Assembly (NCBI GenBank): GCA_016209865.1
Contig: JACQVL010000081.1
Span: forward strand, 1 to 7,179
Origin: Candidatus Latescibacterota bacterium
GTDB taxonomy: Bacteria > JAAXHH01 > JACQVL01
Direction of reading: 5' to 3'
DNA length: 7,179 nt
Part shown: positions 1 through 6,492 of the stretch, piece after piece
Numbering within the stretch: the first letter of the stretch is position 1
Layout: every line of letters begins with the position of its first letter
The notes under the pieces: generated by a model
The model's database searches: none
What the model was told of the DNA's origin: nothing
Seen by the model: only the letters and a program-made list of their open reading frames with translations
Position numbers and translations under genes: made by a program

Positions 1-1
1 C

Positions 2-1005
2 ATGCTCAGCCGCTCGTTCTTTCTTCTTTTGTTCATTCTCCCCGCATCCTCTCTCCAAACGCCCGCCTCCGCGGAACGCTACACCGTCATCATCAGCGGC
101 ATCGGGGGCGAAGCCAGCTACTCCGCGCAGCACTGGAAATGGGCGAGCGGGCTGTACCAGGTGTTGAAAGAGCAGTACGGCATCCCGTCAGATCACTTGT
201 TCCTTTTCGTCGAGGAGGTGAAAGACCCGAAGATCCCCGCCCAGAAAGCCTCGCTGGAGGCGGTCAACCGAACCTTCGCCGCCCTCGCCCAGCGGCTCGC
301 CCAGACCGACCTGCTTTTCGTCCTGCTCATCGGCCACGGGAACGCCGACGCGGGCGAAGCGAAGCTGAGCATCCCCGGCCCCGACCTGACCGCCGCCGGC
401 CTGAACGACCGACTCAGCGCCATCAAGGCCGGCCGGATCGTCGTCGTCAACGGCGCGAGCGCGAGCGGCCCGTTCATCGAGGCGTTGAGCGGGCCGGGGC
501 GCATCATCATCACCGCGACGAAGAGCGGAGGGGAAAAGCAGGCCACCATCTTCCCGGAGCATTTTCTGGCGGCGTTGTCCGGATCGAGCAGCGACCTTGA
601 CAAAGACGGGCGTGTCGACCTGCTCGAAGCGTTCAACGCCACGAAGCTGAAGACCGCCGCCTGGTACGACGAGCGCGACCGCATCGCCACCGAGCATCCC
701 CTCCTCGACGACAACGGCGACCACGTCGGCAGTCGGGAGCCGGGCGGCGCGGACCCGGACGGGAGTCTGGCGCGCACGATCACGTTCGGGGAGAAGAAGA
801 GTCTCGCAGACCAGCCCCGGCTTGCTCCCCAGGTTCTCGCCCAACTCAACACCCTCCAGACGAAAGCGCAGGAATTGCAGCGCCAGGTCGACGCGCTCAA
901 GCTGGAGAAGTCCCGCCTCCCTGAAGCCCAGTACAACGCCCGCCTGGAAGTTCTCCTCATCGAACTGGCACGAGTCAATCGGGAGATCACTCGGCTGAAA
1001 CAATC

Positions 1006-1024
<19 letters not shown>
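2..1024 (+). CDS. Secreted caspase/legumain-fold-like protein without catalytic cysteine, with EF-hand and C-terminal coiled coil
   Basis: The 340-aa protein starts with a clear signal peptide (hydrophobic core FFLLLFILP, likely cleavage after ASA at about residue 24), so it should be exported. The ATG is at the window edge; no ribosome binding site can be seen, but the intact signal peptide supports this start. Residues 26-175 have the layout of clan CD peptidases (caspase/legumain fold): a strand ending in the LLIGHG motif (His112), then a strand VVVNGASASG (147-156), where the family carries its nucleophilic Cys, then RIIITATKSG. The nucleophile position is Ala152/Ser153 and the whole protein has no Cys, so it cannot be a cysteine peptidase. 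Residues 198-209 form a canonical EF-hand loop (Asp198, Asp200, Asp202, Gly203, Asp206, Glu209), and DDNGDH at 236-241 may bind a second calcium. Residues 276-335 look like a coiled coil. The last residues (VTSDK) are encoded by a heptamer repeat that also supplies the stop. Fold assignment is inference from motifs; the biochemical role is unknown. Confidence 0.8.
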
Positions 1025-2456
<1,432 letters not shown>

Positions 2457-2469
2457 AGGAGGGTCTTCC

Positions 2470-2865
2470 ATGGCGGATGCAATCATTCCTGATAGCTCAG
2501 CCACAAATCAGACTCCCCCACCTGCCCCTCGGAAGCGGCGGTTGAAGCCCCTCCGGGACTACCTCCGCTGGGTGATCGGGGTTGTGCTCGTCGCCATCCT
2601 CGCCTACGTCTACGTCGGCGGGAATTACGGGCTGTACCGGATTTGGCGGCTCAAGCAGCAGAAGACCCGACTGGAACGCGACATCAGCGCCCTCGAAGCG
2701 CGCCGGTATGACCTCGTCCAGGAACTGACCCTCCTGAAGAAGAACCCGGTGACCGATCCCCGTCTCCGGCTCAAGCTCGAACGCCTGGCCCGCGAAGAAT
2801 ACGGCATGGTGCGCAAAGACGAGATGGTCTACCGGTTCGTGCCGACGAAGAAGGGGAAGGAATGA
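2470..2865 (+). CDS. ftsB: Divisome protein FtsB/DivIC (septum formation initiator family)
   Basis: Small bitopic membrane protein of the FtsQLB complex that links early divisome proteins to septal peptidoglycan synthesis. The 131-aa product has a proline-rich and basic cytoplasmic N-terminus (to about residue 32), one membrane helix (about 33-50), a periplasmic coiled coil (about 57-90), and the family's C-terminal block ERLAREEYGMVRKDEMVYRF (104-123). The ATG at 2470 is set by a perfect AGGAGG at 2457-2462 starting immediately after the eno stop codon, with a seven-base spacing, so translation is probably coupled to eno. The eno-ftsB pairing is known from Pseudomonas and other bacteria. The cytoplasmic N-terminus is somewhat longer than in E. 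coli FtsB (103 aa). The next native gene may once have followed directly, since an accessory island now begins within ten bases of the stop. Confidence 0.92.
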   Translation: MADAIIPDSSATNQTPPPAPRKRRLKPLRDYLRWVIGVVLVAILAYVYVGGNYGLYRIWRLKQQKTRLERDISALEARRYDLVQELTLLKKNPVTDPRLRLKLERLAREEYGMVRKDEMVYRFVPTKKGKE

Positions 2866-2873
2866 GAGAGGCC

Positions 2874-2889
2874 AGTGGTTAGTGGCCAG
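2874..2889 (+). repeat. Heptamer repeat (AGTGGTT, AGTGGCC) at the left edge of the island
   Basis: Two 7-bp units (2874-2880, 2881-2887) plus a further AG start nine bases after the ftsB stop codon and contain the GTG start of the next gene. They are related to the units at 6344-6364 and, in inverted orientation, to 3636-3650 on the other side of the island. Confidence 0.6.
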
Positions 2890-3135
2890 AAAAAGCAGAC
2901 AGTTGTCGCCAAGCTCACCTCCCGGATGCTGTCGCAAGCCCGCGTTATTGCGAAAGGGAACCGGATTCGGGATGTCCACCGTTTAGTCACGTCTTATGGG
3001 GGGACGCCTGCCCAGTGGGTCAAGAAGAGTAGTCCCCGATTCGAGTTGGCGGACCGGCAGTACGAGTATCATTGGTATGAACATCCGGGGCTTAGGCGGG
3101 TGGAACTCAAACGGAAGCAGGTGAAAGAAGTATGA
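2875..3135 (+). CDS. Small basic protein, toxin-like partner of the following gene
   Basis: I do not recognise a named family with certainty. The 86-aa protein is strongly basic (19 Lys/Arg against 7 Asp/Glu), soluble and without a signal or membrane segment. Conserved-looking blocks are RDVHRLVTSYGG (32-43), WVKKSS (48-53) and a C-terminal HWYEHPG (66-72) followed by RRVELKRK. From memory, a WVKKSS...HWYE pattern resembles the tail ends of polymorphic (Rhs/CDI-type) toxin domains; this is a recollection and not a search result. The GTG at 2875 lies in a heptamer repeat with only a weak AGAGG three bases upstream; ATG at 2926 (residue 18) is an alternative but has no ribosome binding site. 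The frame is closed upstream by the ftsB stop, so it may be a cut-off tail of a longer toxin. It overlaps the next gene by ATGA. GC is about 57% (137/240 over 2881-3120), below recO (80/120 over 4021-4140). Confidence 0.6.
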   Translation: MVSGQKKQTVVAKLTSRMLSQARVIAKGNRIRDVHRLVTSYGGTPAQWVKKSSPRFELADRQYEYHWYEHPGLRRVELKRKQVKEV

Positions 3136-3601
3136 TTGTCAAACTCAAGCGTCCGAGCATGCGGTATCCAGATTTGACTCCGGGCCAGCCGTATGTTGTG
3201 ATTGGGATTGAGGCGGATGAGTTGCGGATTTTGAACGATCACGGACGTCCATACCTGTATTCTCGCCAGCTTTTTGAGGTCGTCGATCCGCGGGCGCCCG
3301 AGGATTGGGTGACGGAAGTCGGAGCGGAAGGGGAGCGCTATGCGTATCCGCTCCCCCTCAACGAAAGTGGCTTCTTCGAGGATTTCTTTGATGGGAAGCC
3401 CGAGGCAGTGGTGACGTTTTGGCGGGTGGTCAATCAACGCTTAGCGGAGGTGATAGCGGCGGTGTAACAAATCAGTCGCCGCCTAACCACCGTTTGCAGG
3501 CCAACTGGAACCGCGCTCGGCGTTTAGACTCGCTTAGCCGGATTCCCTCTTGTTGCCGTTCGCTCGCTCCCGTGAGCGGTTCCAGCGGCTCATCGCGGGC
3601 G
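2879..3601 (+). mobile_element. Putative integron gene cassette carrying the two-gene pair
   Basis: The basic/acidic gene pair followed 13 bases later by an attC-like inverted repeat has the compact layout of an integron cassette. If recombination used the G/TT of the right-hand core (3601/3602), the best left-hand point is the GTT at 2878-2880. That left core reads GTTAGTG, which fits the GTTRRRY consensus poorly. The segment is lower in GC than its neighbours and interrupts a housekeeping stretch (ftsB to recO). No integrase gene is visible in the window. The borders are inference. Confidence 0.35.
3132..3467 (+). CDS. Small acidic protein, immunity- or antitoxin-like partner
   Basis: The 111-aa protein is acidic (18 Asp/Glu against 12 Lys/Arg), the opposite of its upstream partner, and has no signal peptide or membrane helix. 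Recognisable stretches are RPSMRYPDLTPGQPYVVIGI (7-26), LRILNDHGRPYLY (31-43), FEVVDPRAPEDWV (48-60) and GFFEDFFDGKPEAVVTFWR (80-98). The first half suggests a small beta-rich fold with a PGQPYVVIGIE strand, the second a helical end rich in Phe and acidic residues. The ATG at 3132 overlaps the stop of the upstream gene (ATGA), so the two are translated together. Overlap, opposite charge and similar size are the usual marks of a toxin with its immunity protein or antitoxin; here the toxin-like gene comes first, which is commoner for toxin-immunity pairs than for type II antitoxin-first modules. GC is about 57% (137/240 over 3181-3420). Function is inferred from context only. Confidence 0.7.
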   Translation: MIVKLKRPSMRYPDLTPGQPYVVIGIEADELRILNDHGRPYLYSRQLFEVVDPRAPEDWVTEVGAEGERYAYPLPLNESGFFEDFFDGKPEAVVTFWRVVNQRLAEVIAAV

Positions 3602-3607
3602 TTAGGA
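3481..3607 (+). other. attC-like recombination site (integron cassette end)
   Basis: The segment starts 13 bases after a stop codon with GCCTAAC (3481-3487), a perfect match to the attC inverse core RYYYAAC. It ends with GTTAGGA (3601-3607), which matches GTTRRRY except at the last base. CCTAAC and GTTAGG pair over six bases. Further in, CTGGAACCGC (3505-3514) pairs perfectly with GCGGTTCCAG (3576-3585). The arms between are unequal (18 against 16 bases), as expected for the unpaired bases that set strand choice in attC. The 61-base loop is GC-rich and can fold further. Total length of about 127 bases is inside the usual attC range of roughly 55 to 141. The left arm CCTAACnnnnnTTTGCAG also resembles common environmental attC arms, from memory. 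Confidence 0.55.
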
Positions 3608-3635
3608 CGAGTCTATCTCTTCCAGGTTGTGGTTT

Positions 3636-3650
3636 TCACTGACCACTCAC
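3636..3650 (-). repeat. Inverted heptamer repeat at the right edge of the island
   Basis: On the minus strand this reads GTG AGTGGTC AGTGA, the same family as 2874-2889 and 6344-6364. Bases 3636-3647 are identical to 6464-6475. It lies 11 bases before the recO start and so brackets the island together with the plus-orientation copy at 2874. Confidence 0.6.
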
Positions 3651-3660
3651 AGATTCATTC

Positions 3661-4440
3661 ATGCCGCTCTGCACGACTGAAGCCATCATCCTGAACCGGT
3701 ACGTCCTGGGGGATACCAGCCTCCTGGTCGCCCTGTATACGAAAGACTACGGCAAACTCAAAGTCGTGGCGAAAGGGGCACGCAGCGCGAAGAGCAAGAT
3801 CGCCGGAGGGCTGGAACCGTTTACGCACATCCAGGTTTCCTTCCGGCGGAGGGAACAGCGCGAGCTGCAGACGCTCAGCCAGGTCGAGGTCGTCACGTCT
3901 TTCCGGCATCTCGGCGAAGACCTGACGAAGATGGCGTATGCGGGCGCGGTCACGGAGATGATTAACCGATTAGTCATCGGGGAAGAGCCCAGTCCCTCGC
4001 TCTTCGGCCTCCTTCTGGAAGCCCTGATGGAGCTGAACCGTCACCCGGCCGATGCCGGGGAAGTCCTGTTCTGGGGGTTCGAGCTCCGGTTCGCGGTCCT
4101 GTTCGGGTACGCTCCCCAGTTTGTCTCGTGTCCCGTCTGCCACCGGCCCCTCGACGACGGGGAAGCCCGCTTCAGTCCAGCGCTGGGCGGGGTGCTCTGC
4201 CCCCGGTGCTTCGGCCAGGACAGCGGGGCTTTGCCGATCGCGATGGGGACGGTCAAGGTGCTCGAACGGATTCAGGCGATGCCGCTGAGCCTGCTGTCCC
4301 GGCTGAAGCCCTCGCGACTGTCCCAGCGCGAGATCGCCCAGGTCCTCCGGGCGTTCTTAGTCTACCATACCGAGGATGCGCGGGAACTGAAATCGCTCAA
4401 ATTCCTGCGCGCGGTGCAGCATGAAGTCTCCGGAGAGTGA
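3661..4440 (+). CDS. recO: DNA repair protein RecO
   Basis: RecO works with RecR (and RecF) to displace SSB and load RecA on gapped DNA, and anneals complementary strands. The 259-aa product has family length. The N-terminal OB fold (about 1-80) opens with the typical TEAIILNRYVLGDTSLLVALYTKDYGKLKVVAKGAR pattern (6-41), including the basic AKGAR and LEPFTH segments that contact DNA. A helical domain follows, with a complete Cys4 zinc site: Cys157 and Cys160 (CPVC) and Cys180 and Cys183 (CPRC). The start at 3661 fits the family N-terminus, but the bases upstream contain a heptamer repeat and no Shine-Dalgarno sequence, so the original translation signal may have been lost to the upstream island. 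A membrane-anchored protein gene follows after three bases, indicating an operon. Confidence 0.95.
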   Translation: MPLCTTEAIILNRYVLGDTSLLVALYTKDYGKLKVVAKGARSAKSKIAGGLEPFTHIQVSFRRREQRELQTLSQVEVVTSFRHLGEDLTKMAYAGAVTEMINRLVIGEEPSPSLFGLLLEALMELNRHPADAGEVLFWGFELRFAVLFGYAPQFVSCPVCHRPLDDGEARFSPALGGVLCPRCFGQDSGALPIAMGTVKVLERIQAMPLSLLSRLKPSRLSQREIAQVLRAFLVYHTEDARELKSLKFLRAVQHEVSGE

Positions 4441-4443
4441 TCG

Positions 4444-5214
4444 ATGGTCGGCAAGATCCGTGGCTACCTCCTCGTCAGTCTCGTCTGCCTGACCTTCACG
4501 GTGGTGGCCGGTGTCACGATGGTCGTCGACTTCGACCGGACCTGGGCAGTGACGAGCCGATGGGTGGATGAGCACGTGCCGTTCCTCAGTCGAGACGGGA
4601 CGAAGAACGAATCGGCGGTCCGGCTGAGTCGCTCCGCTCCGCTCCAGCTCTTGGCCGGGGCAGCCTTCCGGGCGGTCAAATCGGGTAAAGCCAGGCCGGG
4701 CGACCTGCTCGACCTCGGCCGGCTGTACTACCGGGCCCGGAGTGATGGCCATCTCGACGCGGCCGAGTTCGGCCTTCTGGTGACGTTAGCGCAGAAGACC
4801 GGGATCATCGATGAGTTGCTGAAACAGACCCCGATTCCGGCCGCAACGCCTGGGGCCGGGCTTCTGGATGGCGCGAACTCCCCCATCGACCAGTTCCGCG
4901 ACCTCCTGGCCGCCTTCGAGCAGGCGCGGGCGGATGGCCGCGTCGAGACCGGTGAGATGCTCCGCTTGATCGAGCAGGCGCGGGCGTCTGGGGTCGAGGG
5001 CCAGCTCGCGGGGATGCTGCCCGACGGGTCTGACGAGACGCGAGTCCGGGCCGTCGCGCGCGACCTGTTCAGCGCGGTCGCCAGCGGCGAGGTGTCCGTC
5101 AGCCAGATGACGCCGCTCATCCAGACGTTCAAGCAGGCGCAGGCGGACAGTCAACTGGACAAGCAAGAGGTCAGCCGTCTGACACAGATGGCGGAAGGGC
5201 TGGTCAGGCGATAA
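4444..5214 (+). CDS. Membrane-anchored protein with EF-hand/TerB-like helix-loop-helix repeats
   Basis: I do not recognise a named family. The 256-aa product has one N-terminal hydrophobic helix (about 8-28) and then a soluble, mostly helical region that probably lies in the periplasm. That region contains repeated units of the form F/Y-x-x-A-x-(A/S)-(D/S)-G-x-(V/L)-x-x-x-(E/Q)-(M/F/V) near residues 75, 96, 158, 208 and 229. The clearest are ARSDGHLDAAEF (98-109), ARADGRVETGEM (161-172) and AQADSQLDKQEV (232-243). The 75/96 and 208/229 pairs are 21 residues apart. The loops look like degenerate EF-hands or the acidic loops of TerB-type helical bundles, but lack the full set of calcium ligands. 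The ATG at 4444 is preceded by GGAGAG (4432-4437) inside the end of recO, three bases after its stop, so it is very likely co-translated with recO. It is followed by a repeat-rich gap. Confidence 0.75.
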   Translation: MVGKIRGYLLVSLVCLTFTVVAGVTMVVDFDRTWAVTSRWVDEHVPFLSRDGTKNESAVRLSRSAPLQLLAGAAFRAVKSGKARPGDLLDLGRLYYRARSDGHLDAAEFGLLVTLAQKTGIIDELLKQTPIPAATPGAGLLDGANSPIDQFRDLLAAFEQARADGRVETGEMLRLIEQARASGVEGQLAGMLPDGSDETRVRAVARDLFSAVASGEVSVSQMTPLIQTFKQAQADSQLDKQEVSRLTQMAEGLVRR

Positions 5215-5220
5215 AAGCTC

Positions 5221-5251
5221 GGGGTTCGGGATTCGGGGTTAGGGGTTCGGG
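5221..5251 (+). repeat. G-rich heptamer array (GGGGTTC type), G-quadruplex candidate
   Basis: Starting six bases after the stop codon, four 7-bp units (GGGGTTC, GGGATTC, GGGGTTA, GGGGTTC) and a final GGG give five runs of three or four guanines with loops of three to four bases on the plus strand. This meets the usual sequence pattern for an intramolecular G-quadruplex. The unit differs from the AGTGRYN family but has the same seven-base period. Confidence 0.8.
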
Positions 5252-5304
5252 AAACACAAAAGAGAGATTTGCGTGGTACACCGCCACAAAAGTTTTGATA
5301 ATTT

Positions 5305-5332
5305 GTCATTCCCGCGGAAGCGGGAATCCATC
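5305..5332 (+). repeat. REP-like palindrome, copy 1
   Basis: ATTCCCGC (5308-5315) and GCGGGAAT (5320-5327) form a perfect 8-bp stem with loop GGAA, flanked by GTC on the left and CCATC on the right. The copy at 6424-6451 is the same over 28 bases except one loop base. Palindromes with the core ATTCCCGC...GCGGGAAT are dispersed in many bacterial genomes. It ends 20 bases before the start of the kinase-like gene; the following CTCTTTTCT is too weak a T-tract to call a terminator. Confidence 0.8.
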
Positions 5333-5352
5333 TCTTTTCTAAAGGTCTCCCG

Positions 5353-6339
5353 ATGAACCGCCGCGCGTCCCGGTATGACATCGTCACGTTCGGGGAAGGG
5401 CTGATTCGACTCTCCCCGTCCCGGTACGAGCGTCTGGAACAGGCGACGATGTTCGACGTGTACGCCGCCGGGTCTGAACTCGAAGTGGCGGCCGGGGCGA
5501 GCCGGTTGGGGCTGAGGACGGCCTGGCTCTCGAAGTTGACGGACAACCCGCTCGGCCGGAAGATCACCAACAAGGCACGCGAGCATGGGGTGGACACGTC
5601 CGGGGTGTGCTGGGTTCGAGACGGACGGGTCGGGTTCTTCTACGTCGAACCAGGGAGCGCGCCGCGCGCCACGCAGGTGATCGACGACCGTGATCGGTCA
5701 GCGTTCAGCGGGGTGCGCTCCGGCGAGATCGACTGGAGCTTCCTCCGTGAGAGCCGTCTATTCCACGTCGGGGGCACGGTCCCGACACTCGGTCCGGCCT
5801 GTGCGGACGTGACCGCAGAAGGGGTGCGAGCGGCGCGTCAGGCCGGTTGTCTCATCAGCGTCAGCCTCGATGTTCCGGTGGATGCGGTGCCCGATGGGCA
5901 GCATCCTATTCCTCCTCTCCTTGAGTACGCGGACTTGCTCGTCATCACCGAAGCCGCCGCCCAACTACTCTTCGACGTGACCGGCCCTGCCGAGACTGTG
6001 GTCACCGCCCTTCAAGCGCGATCAGGAGCCCGCGTCGTCGCTCTGGCCGCGGGCCGATTGCGGACGCCCCGGTCGGGGACGTGGACGGGGGTTGTCGCGG
6101 CAGACACCGTCTACCAGGACCGGCCCTACGACCTCGAAGTCATCGATGCGTCCGGCACGCTCAGCGCGTTTACAGCCGGGTTTCTGTACGGCTACCTCAC
6201 AGACGGGCCAGAGAAGGGACTGCGGTACGGCAACGCGGCCGCCGCACTCACACATTCGATTCCCGGCAACCTGACCTGGGTCGGCGAGGAGGAAATCCTC
6301 GGCCAGCTCCAGGGAGAGGGAGGGAAACTGCAACGGTAA
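5353..6339 (+). CDS. PfkB-family sugar kinase homologue (KDG kinase-like), probable pseudokinase
   Basis: The 328-aa length, the opening YDIVTFGEGLIRLSP (8-22), ASRLGLRTAWLSKLTDNPLGR (49-69) and AFTAGFLYGYL (272-282) place it in the ribokinase/PfkB family, nearest to 2-keto-3-deoxygluconate kinases. Key catalytic positions are changed. The family motif DTTGAGDAF reads DASGTLSAF (265-273), so the catalytic base Asp is Ser271 and the GAG anion hole is lost. The sugar-binding Asn in the GG-ELNVA motif is Glu44. The DxNxR motif is replaced by DVPV (173-176). The nucleotide-side NExEA motif reads TEAAA (199-203). The frame is intact and the fold elements are kept, which argues for a retained non-enzymatic role more than a fresh pseudogene. 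AAAGG (5341-5345) gives the start with a seven-base spacing. It lies upstream of eda, whose substrate a working KDG kinase would make. Family assignment is firm; loss of activity is inference from motifs. Confidence 0.88.
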   Translation: MNRRASRYDIVTFGEGLIRLSPSRYERLEQATMFDVYAAGSELEVAAGASRLGLRTAWLSKLTDNPLGRKITNKAREHGVDTSGVCWVRDGRVGFFYVEPGSAPRATQVIDDRDRSAFSGVRSGEIDWSFLRESRLFHVGGTVPTLGPACADVTAEGVRAARQAGCLISVSLDVPVDAVPDGQHPIPPLLEYADLLVITEAAAQLLFDVTGPAETVVTALQARSGARVVALAAGRLRTPRSGTWTGVVAADTVYQDRPYDLEVIDASGTLSAFTAGFLYGYLTDGPEKGLRYGNAAAALTHSIPGNLTWVGEEEILGQLQGEGGKLQR

Positions 6340-6343
6340 AGAT

Positions 6344-6415
6344 AGTGGTCAGTGGTCAGTGATCGGTAAAATCAGTGACGAGTGACAAGTGACAAGTGAC
6401 GAGTGGCAAGTCAAG
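6344..6415 (+). repeat. Long heptamer repeat array between the kinase-like gene and eda
   Basis: Three units of the AGTGGTC/AGTGATC type (6344-6364), a nine-base break, then six units AGTGACG, AGTGACA, AGTGACA, AGTGACG, AGTGGCA, AGTCAAG (6374-6415). It begins four bases after the kinase-like stop codon. The phase is kept unit to unit with substitutions mainly in the last three bases, as in the short tandemly repeated sequences of cyanobacteria. Confidence 0.85.
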
Positions 6416-6423
6416 CAGAAGCT

Positions 6424-6451
6424 GTCATTCCCGCGAAAGCGGGAATCCATC
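6424..6451 (+). repeat. REP-like palindrome, copy 2
   Basis: ATTCCCGC (6427-6434) and GCGGGAAT (6439-6446) with loop GAAA; otherwise identical to copy 1 at 5305-5332, including the GTC and CCATC flanks and in the same orientation. It lies inside the large inverted repeat formed by 6351-6364 and 6462-6475 and ends 41 bases before the eda start. Confidence 0.8.
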
Positions 6452-6461
6452 GTCTTTAACT

Positions 6462-6475
6462 GATCACTGACCACT
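6462..6475 (-). repeat. Inverted heptamer pair just upstream of eda
   Basis: GATCACTGACCACT is the exact reverse complement of 6351-6364. The two 14-base arms enclose 97 bases holding the AGTGACR array and REP-like copy 2, so the transcript (or extruded DNA) could form one large stem with the REP hairpin inside. The right arm stops four bases before the eda ribosome binding site AAGGAG (6480-6485). Confidence 0.75.
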
Positions 6476-6492
6476 CATGAAGGAGTCCTCCC

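Noticed and set aside
2926-3135. Alternative ATG start (residue 18) for the basic toxin-like protein
   Set aside because: No Shine-Dalgarno sequence precedes it (the bases before are CACCTCCCGG); kept as a possibility but GTG at 2875 is listed.
3419-3694. 91-aa plus-strand open frame across the island end
   Set aside because: It covers the attC-like inverted repeat and the heptamer repeat and overlaps both the acidic gene and recO; its composition is what a translated repeat gives.
4052-4424. Arg/Ser/Gly-rich open frames inside recO
   Set aside because: Out-of-frame shadows of GC-rich recO, with low-complexity composition.
5269-5302. Promoter before the kinase-like gene (TTGCGT with GATAAT)
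   Set aside because: The spacing is 22 bases, too long, and no better -35 box sits at 17 bases from GATAAT.
5305-5340. Rho-independent terminator from the REP-like hairpin
   Set aside because: The stem is good but the bases after it (CCATCTCTTTTCT) are not a proper T-tract, and the same element recurs as a dispersed repeat.
6344-6415. CRISPR array
   Set aside because: Repeats are seven bases and contiguous, with no spacers of CRISPR length.
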